From Ancylobacter tetraedralis (lineage in GTDB: Bacteria > Pseudomonadota > Alphaproteobacteria > Rhizobiales > Xanthobacteraceae), in the NCBI RefSeq assembly GCF_014195655.1, contig NZ_JACICD010000007.1:1-64000 (forward strand): a stretch of DNA of 64,000 nucleotides, in the 5' to 3' direction. The translations under genes were made by a program, and so were the position numbers. Each line of letters starts with the position of its first letter. Positions within the stretch are counted from its first letter, which is position 1. The notes beneath the pieces were generated by a model, which searched no databases, was not told where the DNA came from, and saw only the letters and a program-made list of their open reading frames with translations. Positions 36,501 through 45,323 of the stretch are shown here, piece after piece.

Positions 36501-39500
36501 AACCGCGCCCGTCGAACTCGCCGAGCAGGGCATCACCGGCGCGGGCGATCTCCCCCGTCACCTGCGTGCTGAGCTGCTGCAGCGCGGTGACGACATCGCC
36601 ACTCTGGTTGTTGAGGTTGGCCAGAAGGTCGTCGCTGACGCGCGCCATCTCGCCGGCCGTGCTCTGGCTGGAGCGCTGGAAGGCTTCCAGCATGCCGCTT
36701 GTGCGCTGCTCGACGCCGTTCAGCACCTCGTCGCTGATCTGCATGATCTGCTCGGCGCGCCCGCTCGTCGACTGCTCGAAGGCGGAGACGATCGCATCCG
36801 TGCGCGAGGTCAGCGTATGGAGCAGGTCCTCGCTGGCACGCAGAACATCTTCCACCGCGCCGACCCGGGTATTGTCGATGGCGCGGACCAGGCTGTCGCG
36901 GTGATCGTCGATGGAGGCGAGCAGGCTGGCGCTGGTGCGCGACAGTTCCGTGGCGATGCCGACGCTGCGGTCTTCCAGGGCCGAAACCAGCCCGTTGCCG
37001 CGCTCGTCGAACATCCGCGCCAGTTCCTCGGTGCGGGCGTCGAACAGCACGGTGACTTCGTCCGCCCGGTCGGCCAGCGTGCGGCTGACATTGTCGGCCA
37101 GCGAGGTGAGCGAGTGCTCGATATCGCCGGCTTCGCTGCGCAGCTGGCCGGCGACGGCACCTATGCGCTCGCCGATGAGCTCGGCCAGCGCGGTGCCGCG
37201 AACCTCGACGGCCGCGGCGACATGGTCCATCCGCCCGACCACCGTCTCCTCGAAGCGGTTCACCCGCAGGTCGAGGATCTCGGCGATTTCCAGCGCGCGG
37301 GAGGCGAGGGCCCGGTCGGCCTGCTCCAGCCGCTCGGTGAGCTGCTCGGTCACGCCTGCCGCGCGGTCGTCGAAGAACTTGCCGAGAACGTCGACGGAGC
37401 GGCTCATCGAGTCGTTGGCCTTCTGCGCGCCGTCTGTCAGCGCGCGGGCGGCACGGTCGATATGGTCGCTCAGGTCGGCGGTAACGCTCTGCGCGTGCTG
37501 GGTGAAGAAGCCATCCAGCACGACCAGCGACTTGTCCATCGCCTCGGTGGCGAGGCGGGCGCCGTCGGTCATGGTGACGGCGAATTCCTGCGTGCGCCCG
37601 GCCAGCGTCTCGTTGAGGCCTTCGACGCCACGGTCGAGCACGCCCTCGATATTGGCGATGCGCAGGTCGAGCGAGGCGGCGATCTGCTCGGACTTGGCGG
37701 TCACCTGATCGTCGAAGCCGGACATGTTGTCGTGCATCGCGCGGGTAATGGCGTCGACGCGCTCGGTGATGCGCTGCACGATATCGCCGCCCTGCACCTG
37801 CAGAACGTTGTCGAAATCGTTCAGGCCGTCGCTGATCTGGCGGGCGAGAAGGTTGGAATCGGTCGAGATGCGGTTGGCCAGCTCGCCGCCATTGACCGAA
37901 ATGGTCTCGTCCAGCGCCTTCAGCCGGGAATTGAGCATCTCGCGCACGGATTCGGCGCGGGTGCCGAGGGTGGCGGTGAGTTGCTCGGCCGTCTCGCGGA
38001 ACTGGTCCGTGACCTTGACGCCACGGGCGGCGATCGATTGCGCGACCTCCGCGCCGACATGGGCGAACTGCTCGCTCAGCGCCGTGCTGCGATAGCCGAT
38101 ATCCTGCGACAGCCGCTCGGCGGCCTCGGCGAGCGTGTCGTGCACGCCGGCCCCGGCCTGCGACAATTCGTGGACAACGCGCTGGCCGGTCTCGCCCAGC
38201 AGACGCTCCAGCTCGCCGCCGCGCACCGCGATCGTGTCATAAATGCGGTTGCCGGTGTCGTCGATGCGGTAGGCGAGGTCATCGCCGCGCACGGTGATGG
38301 TCTCGGCGACGCGGTTGCCGGTTTCCTCGAGCTTACGCACCACTTCGCCGCCACGGGCGGAGAGGTCGAGCACCAGCGAATCGCCGGTGGACTTCAGCGT
38401 GCGATTGACCTCGTCGGCGCGGATGGCGATCTCGTCGGCCAGGCGCGTGCCGGTGCCGACCAGGGCATCGGTGATCTCGTTCGAGCGGGCCGAGAGCGTC
38501 TCGGTGAGGTTGAGCGTGGTCGCGGTCAGCCGCTCACCCATCTCCTGGGTGCGGGACGTCACGACATCCGACAGATCGGACGCGGTCTTGAGCAGCCGAT
38601 GGCCGATCTCGTCGGTGCGGCTCGCCAGCGTCTCCGTCAGCTCGGTGGTGACACCCGACAGGCGCTGGGTGATTTCCTCGGTCTGCGAGGTGAGGGTGGT
38701 GATGAGGTGGTTGCTGGCGTCCGACAGGTTGGTGTTGACGTCGGTGCCGGTGGCCTGCAGGCGGTCGATCAGGTCGCCGCCCTTCTCGGTCAGCGCGTCG
38801 ATGATGGTGTCGCCCACCCGGCCGAGCGCCAGGGTGATGTGCTCGCCCTTGTCGGACAGCGTGTTGGTAACGCGGTCGGCCGCCTCGGTGACGGTGTTGG
38901 CGATGCGATCGCTGACCCCGTCGACCTCGGAGGAGAAGGAGAATTGCGCGCCGGCGATTGCCTCGCGGATGTGCTCCGCGTGCGACATGATCACCTCACG
39001 CTCGGCCTGAAGCCGATCGATGAGATGGCGCATGCGCGTTTCGTTTTCCTCATAGGCACTTTCGAGCGAGGAAATCTCGGTGCGGACCATGGCTTCAAGC
39101 TCGCCGGCGCGGGCAATGGTGCGCTCCACGCCATCGCCCATCGCGGCGACCTCGCGGCGCACGACCTGCCCGACATTGCCCACGGCGTCGGTCGCGGAAT
39201 GATCCGGTTCTGCCAGACGGATGGCGACCTGTGCCATCGAATGGGCGACGATCCGCATCTCCTGCATGCGCGCGACCATGGCCGCCAGCACGCCGAACAG
39301 CATCGGCGGCAGGATAAGGCCGCCAGCCGCCGCCATCAGCGCGGAGGGCGATACGCTGCTGAGGCCGATCTGGCTGAAGTTGAAATAGGTGAGCATGCCG
39401 CCGAGGCCGAGCCAGGCGCCCGAGCCGATGGCCGCGAGGTAATAGGGCGTGGGCGAGGGCCGGCGCTGCAGAGCGCCGAGCAACTGCCCGATGGTCTGGC

Positions 39501-39984
39501 GGTCATCATTGGCGGCGCGGCGGTTCTGGGGCAGCGCGCCGGCCGGGGCCTTGGAGCGGCGCGGTTCGGCCGGAGCCGCGGAGGGGGCGGCCGACGCCGT
39601 GGCGACCACATCGGGGGCGGGGGCGCCCTTGGGATCCGCGTGGCCGGCGGACGAATGGGCCGGCGCGACGCTGGGCGGCGGGATGGCGGGCGGCAGGTCG
39701 AAGGCGGGCTCGTCGAAATGAAGCGCGGAATCCGCGTCGCGCGCTATCTGCTTGTCGCCGATGAAGGACGCGTCATCGTCCAGCGGCTCGTCAAAGCCGC
39801 CATGCGCCCGCTCCTCGATGCGCGGAGCCAGAGGCTCGCGCGGAGGCGGCAGGTCGAACGCGTCGGCCCCGGACGGGGCGGCGTTGCCGTCATCGTGCGT
39901 CAAGTCAAGGCTCAGAGCCTCCTCGATGGCCGACAGCGCGGCCTCGGTGGGATCCTCGTGAACCTTCTTCGTATTCGTCGACAT
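33580..39984 (-). CDS. rgsE: Giant polar-growth coiled-coil membrane protein (GPR/RgsE family)
   Basis: 2,134 residues. Residues 1-175 are acidic and Pro-rich; two transmembrane helices follow at about 181-200 and 215-237; then about 1,500 residues are almost entirely helical, built on 11/33-residue periodicity like apolipoproteins. A Pro/Arg/Thr-rich disordered segment follows, and the conserved C-terminus contains VDRYITEFERLLEQV and TYLTSDTGKVYTLLAHAAGR. Size, topology and apolipoprotein-like helices match GROWTH POLE RING protein of Agrobacterium and RgsE of Sinorhizobium, which form a ring at the growing pole and organise polar wall synthesis in Hyphomicrobiales. It is a single-gene unit with its own terminator. 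Ortholog assignment is from architecture, not alignment. Confidence 0.82.
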   Translation of the reverse strand: MSTNTKKVHEDPTEAALSAIEEALSLDLTHDDGNAAPSGADAFDLPPPREPLAPRIEERAHGGFDEPLDDDASFIGDKQIARDADSALHFDEPAFDLPPAIPPPSVAPAHSSAGHADPKGAPAPDVVATASAAPSAAPAEPRRSKAPAGALPQNRRAANDDRQTIGQLLGALQRRPSPTPYYLAAIGSGAWLGLGGMLTYFNFSQIGLSSVSPSALMAAAGGLILPPMLFGVLAAMVARMQEMRIVAHSMAQVAIRLAEPDHSATDAVGNVGQVVRREVAAMGDGVERTIARAGELEAMVRTEISSLESAYEENETRMRHLIDRLQAEREVIMSHAEHIREAIAGAQFSFSSEVDGVSDRIANTVTEAADRVTNTLSDKGEHITLALGRVGDTIIDALTEKGGDLIDRLQATGTDVNTNLSDASNHLITTLTSQTEEITQRLSGVTTELTETLASRTDEIGHRLLKTASDLSDVVTSRTQEMGERLTATTLNLTETLSARSNEITDALVGTGTRLADEIAIRADEVNRTLKSTGDSLVLDLSARGGEVVRKLEETGNRVAETITVRGDDLAYRIDDTGNRIYDTIAVRGGELERLLGETGQRVVHELSQAGAGVHDTLAEAAERLSQDIGYRSTALSEQFAHVGAEVAQSIAARGVKVTDQFRETAEQLTATLGTRAESVREMLNSRLKALDETISVNGGELANRISTDSNLLARQISDGLNDFDNVLQVQGGDIVQRITERVDAITRAMHDNMSGFDDQVTAKSEQIAASLDLRIANIEGVLDRGVEGLNETLAGRTQEFAVTMTDGARLATEAMDKSLVVLDGFFTQHAQSVTADLSDHIDRAARALTDGAQKANDSMSRSVDVLGKFFDDRAAGVTEQLTERLEQADRALASRALEIAEILDLRVNRFEETVVGRMDHVAAAVEVRGTALAELIGERIGAVAGQLRSEAGDIEHSLTSLADNVSRTLADRADEVTVLFDARTEELARMFDERGNGLVSALEDRSVGIATELSRTSASLLASIDDHRDSLVRAIDNTRVGAVEDVLRASEDLLHTLTSRTDAIVSAFEQSTSGRAEQIMQISDEVLNGVEQRTSGMLEAFQRSSQSTAGEMARVSDDLLANLNNQSGDVVTALQQLSTQVTGEIARAGDALLGEFDGRGSNLVETVRHVSGQVVEEISRASDALVAEFDGRGSRLVDTVRNTGDVTSAEFTRLTEDFVRTLDERGSTLIDAARQTAEYASTELSRVGEEFIGTLEGRGGNIVDAARQTTEFASTELSRLTQEFVGSIEGRGSDIVNAARESAELTSGELSRLTEEFVGTLEGRGGSIIDAARQTADYTSTELSRLTQEFIGALDGRGSSIVDAARESAEITASELARLTEEFVGTLEGRGGNIVDAARQTAEFTSSELTRLTQEFIGALDGRGGSIVDAARESAELTAAELTRLAQEFVGALEGRGSTIVDAARESAELTAGELNRLTQEFVDTLEGRSGNIVDAARQTTEFASTELSRLTEDFVQALDGRGAGLIDSIAESGRGAAAEIAATNEALQGDVATLLERLGDMNVQLQDVLSGSSASLGAIEQAISDRLAAFDGLVENVEQAGRLASSHMDEQIRELRTVSTSVLQDVTSLGQSFGEQAGIISSVATALGAAHENLDETLGGRHEELLALTEQIGSRTTELDTRLAQYTQSLQQTLDTAEQRASELSRSILDTANQSAETIITQQEKIRVATEEGREQTLAMLRDTYEQAVREVNALMGEANKGLVGTAQELRSSVADIKTMLDTTREELRRGVMELPEEAEANAAVMRRTIADQIKALAELNEIVGRHGRALDVDAGTRNRAAAPVAPPVAPAPVAAVTPDALPAPESETSDEVAPVQAGTTRPASATPQRTEFARPGLTPRREPVRTELPRAPVARPDAPRQEVPRQETPRQETPRYEPRAAGTTRPAAGTPPSASASPSAARRETAPPAPRNGNGQEGQGGWLTDLLARADSEAPAPGTPRARNAASRPTQPERPVHHAIESLDSLSVDIARMIDHEAAVELWDRYKRGERNVFTRRLYTMQGQQTFEEIRRKYRRDLEFRDTVDRYITEFERLLEQVGRDERGQAMTNTYLTSDTGKVYTLLAHAAGRLD
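35400..36295 (-). repeat. About nine tandem 99-bp repeats encoding 33-residue helical units
   Basis: Within the giant coiled-coil gene, residues about 1229-1529 consist of near-identical 33-residue units. Each has the pattern EL-x-RLT(Q/E)EF(V/I)G then (E/D)GRG, then I(V/I)DAAR(Q/E). Units ending AARQ followed by TA/TT alternate, over part of the block, with units ending AARE followed by SAE, giving a 66-residue (198-bp) higher-order period. More diverged copies with the same period (DGRGSRLVDTVRN and similar) extend towards the N-terminus. High DNA identity between units indicates recent duplication or conversion. Confidence 0.88.
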
Positions 39985-40374
39985 AGGCGCCTGCCTCCGG
40001 TCCGTACGCTACTCCGACCGGCTTGCGCCGTCGGGCCGGGGTTCCACGGGTGGCTGACGCATCCCGTGCCGGGGACACCAAAGGGATTAACCGCTCGAGG
40101 CGCCACCCCACCGCACTCTTATCCTACGCTCTTGGGGGCGAAAAATGGAACTGGGGTTAACGTATTGATTGAGGATATCGTTAACGACCTGTTCACCATG
40201 TCCGTTAGGTGACAGTTGACGCATGGTTCGGGCCGCCCCCGGCGGAGGCGAGGCTGCGCGGCCCGAGGCGGAATTCTCGTCGGCCGATGCTGCACCGCGC
40301 TGGCGTTCGCGGGCGGCCTTGTCTATCTAGTTCCCGCCTCCCTGTAATCCTTCCACATCATTGAAGCCGCCGCC
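39985..40374. other. Intergenic region, 390 bases, upstream of GPR-type gene and ferredoxin
   Basis: No gene is convincing; a very long antisense frame that ends here is a shadow of the coiled-coil gene. The part 40090-40215 is AT-richer and holds the likely divergent promoters, including the GTTAAC pair listed separately. The part 40216-40374 precedes the ferredoxin gene. Confidence 0.5.
40156..40185. promoter_or_regulatory. Paired GTTAAC palindromes, candidate operator
   Basis: GTTAACG (40156-40162) and CGTTAAC (40179-40185) form an inverted pair 16 bases apart in the AT-rich part of the GPR upstream region. TTAA-containing pairs resemble cell-cycle regulator CtrA half-sites (TTAA-N7-TTAA), but the spacing here does not match that consensus. 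The role is therefore unproven. Confidence 0.35.
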
Positions 40375-40695
40375 ATGCCCAGGATCACCTATATCGACGC
40401 CGCCGGAACCGAACGCACCGTGGAGGCCCAGGCCGGCGCCACCGTCATGGAAGCGGCGATCCGCAATGGCGTGCCGGGCATCGACGCGGAATGCGGCGGC
40501 GCCTGTGCCTGCGCGACCTGCCATGTCTATGTCGACGAGGCGTGGGTGGCGCGGGTCGGCGAGCCGGGGCCGATGGAGGAGGACATGCTGGATTTCGCTT
40601 CCGAGGTGAAGCCCAACTCGCGCCTGTCCTGCCAGATCAAGCTGAGCGACGCGCTGGACGGGTTGATCGTCCGCACGCCCGCGCATCAGGGCTGA
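40375..40695 (+). CDS. 2Fe-2S ferredoxin, adrenodoxin/ISC type
   Basis: 106 residues with cluster ligands Cys40, Cys46, Cys49 (C-x5-C-x2-C in [16 protein letters not shown]) and Cys86 (RLSCQIKL). Length and motif fit the vertebrate-type ferredoxins (FdxB/FdVI, Fdx of the ISC system) that feed electrons to cytochromes P450 or Fe-S assembly. It stands alone, with no isc/suf genes, reductase or P450 beside it. ATG 40375 is the only sensible start. Confidence 0.95.
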   Translation: MPRITYIDAAGTERTVEAQAGATVMEAAIRNGVPGIDAECGGACACATCHVYVDEAWVARVGEPGPMEEDMLDFASEVKPNSRLSCQIKLSDALDGLIVRTPAHQG

Positions 40696-40852
40696 GGCGT
40701 CGCCGGATCCTCCGGCTGCCTGGAAGATTACCGAGTCCGCTCAGGTCGTTACCGGGATGAGCTGATAAGCTTGCTCATCTTCTCCGTCGGTGGGCCCGGC
40801 ATGTTCGGCGCAGGCCGGGCCATCCGGTCGCCGCGCCATTTCAGACGTCGAG

Positions 40853-41911
40853 TCACGTTCCCGGCATAGTCGGTTGTTTCAGCGGCGTTTTCGGCTCCTC
40901 TTCCTCGCCACGGCTGATGAGGCCCGAGGCGACATCCCTCAGCGCCGGGGCTGGCAGGGCGGCGAAGGGCAGCGGGCGCGTCACCTCGATGGCGGCGAGG
41001 CCGAGCCGGGCGGTGAGCAGGCCGTTCACCACGCCCTCGCCGAGCCGGGCGGAGAGCTTGGCGGCGAGGCCATGGCCGACCACCTGCTGGATCAGCGAAT
41101 CGCCCGCCGCCATGCCGCCGGTGACGGCGAGATGGGCCAGAACCTGCCGGAACAGCCGCAGCATTCCGAGCGCGCCGGGCCGCCCGCCATAAAGCTCGGC
41201 CAGCCGCCGCACCAGCCCGATGGCCGTAATCAGCACGAAGATGAGATCCACCGCCGCGCGTGGTGAGACGGCGGTGACGACCGAGACGCGCTTGGCCGCG
41301 CCGGACACCAGACGCGTCGCCTCCGCGTCGAGCGGCGCCATCAGCTGGCGCTCGGTCAGCCGCACGAGATCCGCTCCGTCGATGATGGCGTCGAGGTGGG
41401 CACCGAGCTCCGTGCGGGCGCGAAACAGCCGCGGCGAGGATTTGGTCAGCGCCAGCAGTTCCTGCGTCACCGCGGCGGCGAGGGCGCGATCGTCCTTGAG
41501 GATCGCCAGCGCCGCCTTCTCGCGCACGCGGTTCAGCGTGTTCAGCCGCAGCAGCCCGAACAATTCGCGGCCCAGTATGGCGAGCGTGGCAACCGCCAGC
41601 GCGGCGGCGAAGGCGAGGCCGGTATAGCCGAGCCAGTCGGCCCGGGTGAACAGGTCCTCGATCAGCTTCGACACGGCAAGGCCAAGCCCGAGGCTCACCA
41701 GCCCGCCGAGCCCGCCCCAGAACAGCTTGCCCCAGACGGAACTGCGCGGCGGCGGCGTGGGCAGCGGCACATCCTCCGCCGCCTCCGGTATCGCGGGCGC
41801 GGGGGTGACGACGATGGCCCCGCGCGGCGCGGCGCGGCCTTCTTCGGCCAGCACGACGCCGGGATCGTCGAGGCGGAAGGCCTGGGGGCGGCGAGAGGTG
41901 CGGTCGGTCAT
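40853..41911 (-). CDS. YcjF-family membrane protein (TIGR01620/DUF697)
   Basis: 352 residues. A Pro-rich N-terminus is followed by two transmembrane helices at about 62-82 (FWGGLGGLVSLGLGLAVSKL) and 92-112. The C-terminal DUF697 helical domain holds AVSPRAAVDLIFVLITAIGL and GDSLIQQVVGHGLAAKLSAR. It is always found with YcjX, as here, where it lies 55 bases downstream in the same operon. The function is unknown; the pair is phage-shock/stress-linked in enterobacteria. Confidence 0.85.
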   Translation of the reverse strand: MTDRTSRRPQAFRLDDPGVVLAEEGRAAPRGAIVVTPAPAIPEAAEDVPLPTPPPRSSVWGKLFWGGLGGLVSLGLGLAVSKLIEDLFTRADWLGYTGLAFAAALAVATLAILGRELFGLLRLNTLNRVREKAALAILKDDRALAAAVTQELLALTKSSPRLFRARTELGAHLDAIIDGADLVRLTERQLMAPLDAEATRLVSGAAKRVSVVTAVSPRAAVDLIFVLITAIGLVRRLAELYGGRPGALGMLRLFRQVLAHLAVTGGMAAGDSLIQQVVGHGLAAKLSARLGEGVVNGLLTARLGLAAIEVTRPLPFAALPAPALRDVASGLISRGEEEEPKTPLKQPTMPGT

Positions 41912-41966
41912 GGCATGTCCGGTGTGGGGGCGCGGCGCGGGGGTCGCGGCAAAGGGACAGGGTGGC

Positions 41967-43436
41967 TCATGTCAGCCGGTCGCCGAGAAGGAATTCCAAC
42001 GCGCGATCGAGACGAATGTGCGGCAGCGCCAGCGCCTCGCCCTCGCCATTGCGCAGGACCGGCGGCGGGCGGAAGCGCAGGAAGCGGAAATCGCCGCCCG
42101 CCGCATCCGACAGGCCCTTGAAGCCGAGCGCGGGGTCGAACAGCGCCGCCGGGTTTTCCGGCAGGTCGCCGGGGAAGACCGCGGCTTCCGCCAGCCCGTC
42201 AAATGCATCGGCGCCGTGCTGGCCAGCTTCCGGCACGCCGACAATGGCCGGCAGGTGGGCGCGGCCGCGCTTGACCATGGCCTCGCGCGTGGCGCGCACG
42301 GCGGCCAGCGCGACGACGTCGATCTCCGCGCCGGCGCCCTCGGCGCGGGACAATGCCCGCTCCACGAGGCGGCGCAGGATCGCTTCCAGCGGATCATGGC
42401 TCGTGTGGTGCAGGTGGTCCGCCTTGGTGGCGGCGAACAGCACCTTGCCGATGCGGTGGCGGAAGAGGGCGGACAGCCACGAATTTCGGCCGATGCGGAA
42501 GGCCCGCAGAATGCCGTCCAGCGCGGATTCCAGGTCGGCCAGCGCGGCCGGCCCGGCATTGAGCGCGGCCAGCACGTCGATCAGCACGATCTGCCGGTCG
42601 AGCCGGGCGAAATGATCGCGGAAGAAGGGCCGGACGATGGTGTCCTTGTAGGCCTCATAGCGGCGCTGCATCATCGCGTGCAGCGAGCCCGGCGCGGGTT
42701 CCCCGGCGCCGGCAATGTCGAGCGGGGCGAAGGTGAGGGCGGGCGAGCCCTCGAGATCGCCGGGCATCAGGAAGCGGCCGGGCGGCAGCAGGCTCATCGA
42801 CACCGCCTCGGCGCGGCAGGCGGCGAGATAATCGGTGAACAGGCCGGCGAGCTGGCGCGCCTTGGCCTCCTCGGCCGGCGCGCGCGGATCGGTGGCCGCC
42901 AGCGCCGCGAGGAAGGGAGCGGCCAGCGGCAGCCGTGCCGGCGCGCGGGCGAGCGCGAGGCTCGCGCTGGCAAACGCGGTGTAGTCCTGGTCGAGCAGCG
43001 GCAGGTCCAGCAGCCATTCGCCGGGATAGTCGACAATGTCGAGAATGAGCGTGCGCCGCCCGCCACGAGCCGGGGCATAGTCGATGGCCAGCCGCAATTC
43101 GCTGATGCGGCGCGTCGATTCCGGCCAGCGGCGATCATCGACCAGCGTCGCCAGATGGCCCTCATAGTCGAAGCGAGGCACGTCGTCATCGGGCTGCGGC
43201 TCCAGCCGCGCGCCGGCAATGCGCCCCTCATGCATGGCGCGGAAAACGGGCAGGCGCCCGCCGCGGATCAGCGCGTGCACGAGCGCGGTGGTGAACACCG
43301 TCTTGCCCGCGCGCGACAGGCCGGTGATGCCGAGGCGCAAGGTCGGGTTGGCGAGGTCCTCGGCCCGGTCGAGCAGCGTCTGCGCCGTCAGCCGGGCCTC
43401 GTCGATCAGGTCTGCGTACCAGGAGGGCAACGCCAA
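41967..43436 (-). CDS. ycjX: YcjX-family GTP-binding protein (DUF463)
   Basis: 489 residues. Walker A is GLSRAGKT (39-46), the Walker B/G3-like motif is LDIVDYPGEWLLDLP, and the base-recognition motif is ATKADHLHH (TKxD). These are the marks of the YcjX P-loop NTPase family. The start appears to be TTG 43436; no ATG fits the conserved N-terminus WYADLIDEARLTAQTLLDRA. The gene order is SixA, YcjX, YcjF, as in other alphaproteobacteria. Its cellular role is undefined. Confidence 0.88.
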   Translation of the reverse strand: MALPSWYADLIDEARLTAQTLLDRAEDLANPTLRLGITGLSRAGKTVFTTALVHALIRGGRLPVFRAMHEGRIAGARLEPQPDDDVPRFDYEGHLATLVDDRRWPESTRRISELRLAIDYAPARGGRRTLILDIVDYPGEWLLDLPLLDQDYTAFASASLALARAPARLPLAAPFLAALAATDPRAPAEEAKARQLAGLFTDYLAACRAEAVSMSLLPPGRFLMPGDLEGSPALTFAPLDIAGAGEPAPGSLHAMMQRRYEAYKDTIVRPFFRDHFARLDRQIVLIDVLAALNAGPAALADLESALDGILRAFRIGRNSWLSALFRHRIGKVLFAATKADHLHHTSHDPLEAILRRLVERALSRAEGAGAEIDVVALAAVRATREAMVKRGRAHLPAIVGVPEAGQHGADAFDGLAEAAVFPGDLPENPAALFDPALGFKGLSDAAGGDFRFLRFRPPPVLRNGEGEALALPHIRLDRALEFLLGDRLT

Positions 43437-43491
43437 ATCCTTCTATGATTTCAGCCCGCTACGATTTTCATCTCGTCTCGTGGGGCGGCCC

Positions 43492-44004
43492 TCAATCCTT
43501 GGCGACGCCGAGCGCGCGGGGCGTGACGAAGCGCTCCAGGTTGCCTTCGCCGGTCGCTACCTGGCTCCAGTCATCGACCGGCAGGTCGATCACGGCGAGG
43601 GCCCCGGTCGGGTATTTCGGCAGCACCTTGGCCCGGTGGGCGCGCTTCAGCAGCAGCGCGGCGAGGCCTTCCAGCCCGGGATTGTGGCCAAGCAGCAGCA
43701 GCGGCGAGCGGGCGCTCTGGCCACGGATGACACGGAGCAGGGCATCGGATGAGGCCTCATAGATGGCGTCCTCGAAGGCCGGCGGCTGGTGGACGGGCCA
43801 GTCCCGCGTCGCAATGTCCCAGGTCTCCAGGGTGCGCCGCGCCGGAGACACCAGCGCATGGGCGGGAATGAGGCCCTGCTCGGCCATGTAGGCACCCATC
43901 GCCGCAGCGCCGCGCTCGCCGCGCGGGGCCAGCGGGCGGTCACGATCGCGGACACCCTCGGGCCAGGCGGATTTGGCATGGCGGAGCAGCAGGAGGCGAA
44001 GCAT
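43492..44004 (-). CDS. sixA: SixA-type phosphohistidine phosphatase
   Basis: 170-residue histidine-phosphatase superfamily protein. The N-terminal RHG-like motif is LLLLRHAKSAW with catalytic His9, SPARRTLETW carries the second Arg, and the second His is in LLLLGHNPGLEGL. SixA removes phosphate from histidine phosphotransfer or NPr-type proteins. It lies 55 bases upstream of ycjX and is read with it. Histidine phosphotransfer targets such as CckA partners are possible but not shown. Confidence 0.87.
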   Translation of the reverse strand: MLRLLLLRHAKSAWPEGVRDRDRPLAPRGERGAAAMGAYMAEQGLIPAHALVSPARRTLETWDIATRDWPVHQPPAFEDAIYEASSDALLRVIRGQSARSPLLLLGHNPGLEGLAALLLKRAHRAKVLPKYPTGALAVIDLPVDDWSQVATGEGNLERFVTPRALGVAKD

Positions 44005-44206
44005 CGGTTACTCACGGTCGGCGAGAGGAGGGCGGATATCGTCCCCTATATGGTGAGTGGGACCTAGATCGGCGAGGTGGGATGATGAGGCGCACGCGAT
44101 TTGAACGCGGGGGATGCATGCACTGAACGAAAGTGACTTTTCGGCAACCAATGATGCGTCATCCTCATGTAAGAAATGGGCGATGGGAATTCACGGGGTC
44201 TGGACC

Positions 44207-45073
44207 ATGCGATCGCTGAATGTATCGAGTGTTGTGACGATCGCGGGCCTGATCGGTTTTTCGGTGGCGGCGCAGGCGGCCGACGTGGGCTCCGCGCCCA
44301 TGGTCACGAAGGCGCCGGTCGAAGCCTCGACCGACCAGGAATGGACCGTCACGGTCGGCGCGTACATGTTCGCCCAGCCCAATTATTACGGCTCCGACGA
44401 TTACGAGTTCGCGGCCCGGCCGCTGTTCAGCATCGCGCGCGCCAACAAGCTGAGCGAGTTCAACAGCTTCAAGGACAACCCCAGCATCGCGCTGTGGGAT
44501 ACCGGCCCGGTCGAGCTGGGTATTGTCGGCTCGATGAACTGGAAGCGCGACGCCTCCGATTCGGTGAACCTGCGCGGCCTCAAGGATATCGACTACGCCT
44601 ACCAGATCGGTGGCTACGGCCAGTGGTATCCGGTGGACTGGCTGCGCCTGCGCGGCGAGGTGCTGTACGGCTTCGGCGGGTTCGAGGGCGTGGTGGCGAA
44701 TCTGGCCGCTGACGGAATCTACTTCAGTGATTCGCTGGGCGGGGCCACCTTCTCGGCCGGCCCGCGCATGACGCTGGCGAGCTCCGGTTTCATCGACACC
44801 TATTACGGCGTCACCGCGGGCGAGGCCGCTATTGCCCAGCAACTCGGCAACAACCTCACGCCCTACAAGGCCGGCGGCGGCATCTATTCGGTCGGCTTCG
44901 GGGGGCAGATTTCCAAGCGCTTCACCCAGAACATCACCGGCTCGGTGTTCGGCGAGTACTCCTATCTCCTCGACGATGCCGGCAACAGCCCGATCGTCGC
45001 GGTGAACGGCGACCGCAACCAGTTCCAGGCCGGCGTGTCGCTCTCCTACACCTTCTTCCTCGGCTTCCAGTGA
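44207..45073 (+). CDS. MipA/OmpV family outer-membrane protein
   Basis: 288 residues. The signal peptide is SVVTIAGLIGFSVAAQAAD-like, with cleavage after AQA. The mature part is a beta-barrel with alternating aromatic strands: WTVTVGAYMFAQPNYYGSDD, FAARPLFSIARAN, GPRMTLASSGF, and a C-terminal aromatic end SLSYTFFLGFQ. MipA/OmpV proteins are outer-membrane scaffolds or porins. ATG 44207 (or 44183) begins the signal peptide; the frame is open to 44114. It is transcribed divergently from sixA. Confidence 0.88.
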   Translation: MRSLNVSSVVTIAGLIGFSVAAQAADVGSAPMVTKAPVEASTDQEWTVTVGAYMFAQPNYYGSDDYEFAARPLFSIARANKLSEFNSFKDNPSIALWDTGPVELGIVGSMNWKRDASDSVNLRGLKDIDYAYQIGGYGQWYPVDWLRLRGEVLYGFGGFEGVVANLAADGIYFSDSLGGATFSAGPRMTLASSGFIDTYYGVTAGEAAIAQQLGNNLTPYKAGGGIYSVGFGGQISKRFTQNITGSVFGEYSYLLDDAGNSPIVAVNGDRNQFQAGVSLSYTFFLGFQ

Positions 45074-45250
45074 GGCGCGGCGCGTTGCCGCGCCGTTGAG
45101 GCGCAAGGCAGCGCGCATCTGCGGTTGTGCGGCGCGGAGCCACGGACGGATCCGCGCTCGGGCACCGTCCCGCTCTCCTCTGCTCGTTTTCGGCGCGCAA
45201 GATGCTGAAAAATCCAGCATTTCATGTCGTGGTGATGACGAGGAGAAATG

Positions 45251-45279
45251 TTGTACGGGGGCTTGGGTGACGCTATAAG
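45251..45279 (+). promoter_or_regulatory. Sigma-70-type promoter of dksA
   Basis: TTGTAC (45251-45256) and TATAAG (45274-45279) are separated by exactly 17 bases, close to the housekeeping consensus. The predicted transcript would start near 45286, about 38 bases before dksA ATG 45324, and its leader contains a small GC-rich hairpin (CCGCCC/GGGCGG-like). Confidence 0.6.
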
Positions 45280-45323
45280 CACCGCCCAAGGCGGGTACCC
45301 CCCGAACACGAGGACGAGGGCCG

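Noticed and set aside
34498-40212. Plus-strand open frame of 1,904 codons antisense to the coiled-coil gene
   Set aside because: It mirrors the repetitive Ala/Glu/Arg-rich minus-strand gene, contains no domain, and exists because GC-rich repeated codons lack stops on the opposite strand. The minus-strand protein has membrane helices, a conserved C-terminus and a terminator.
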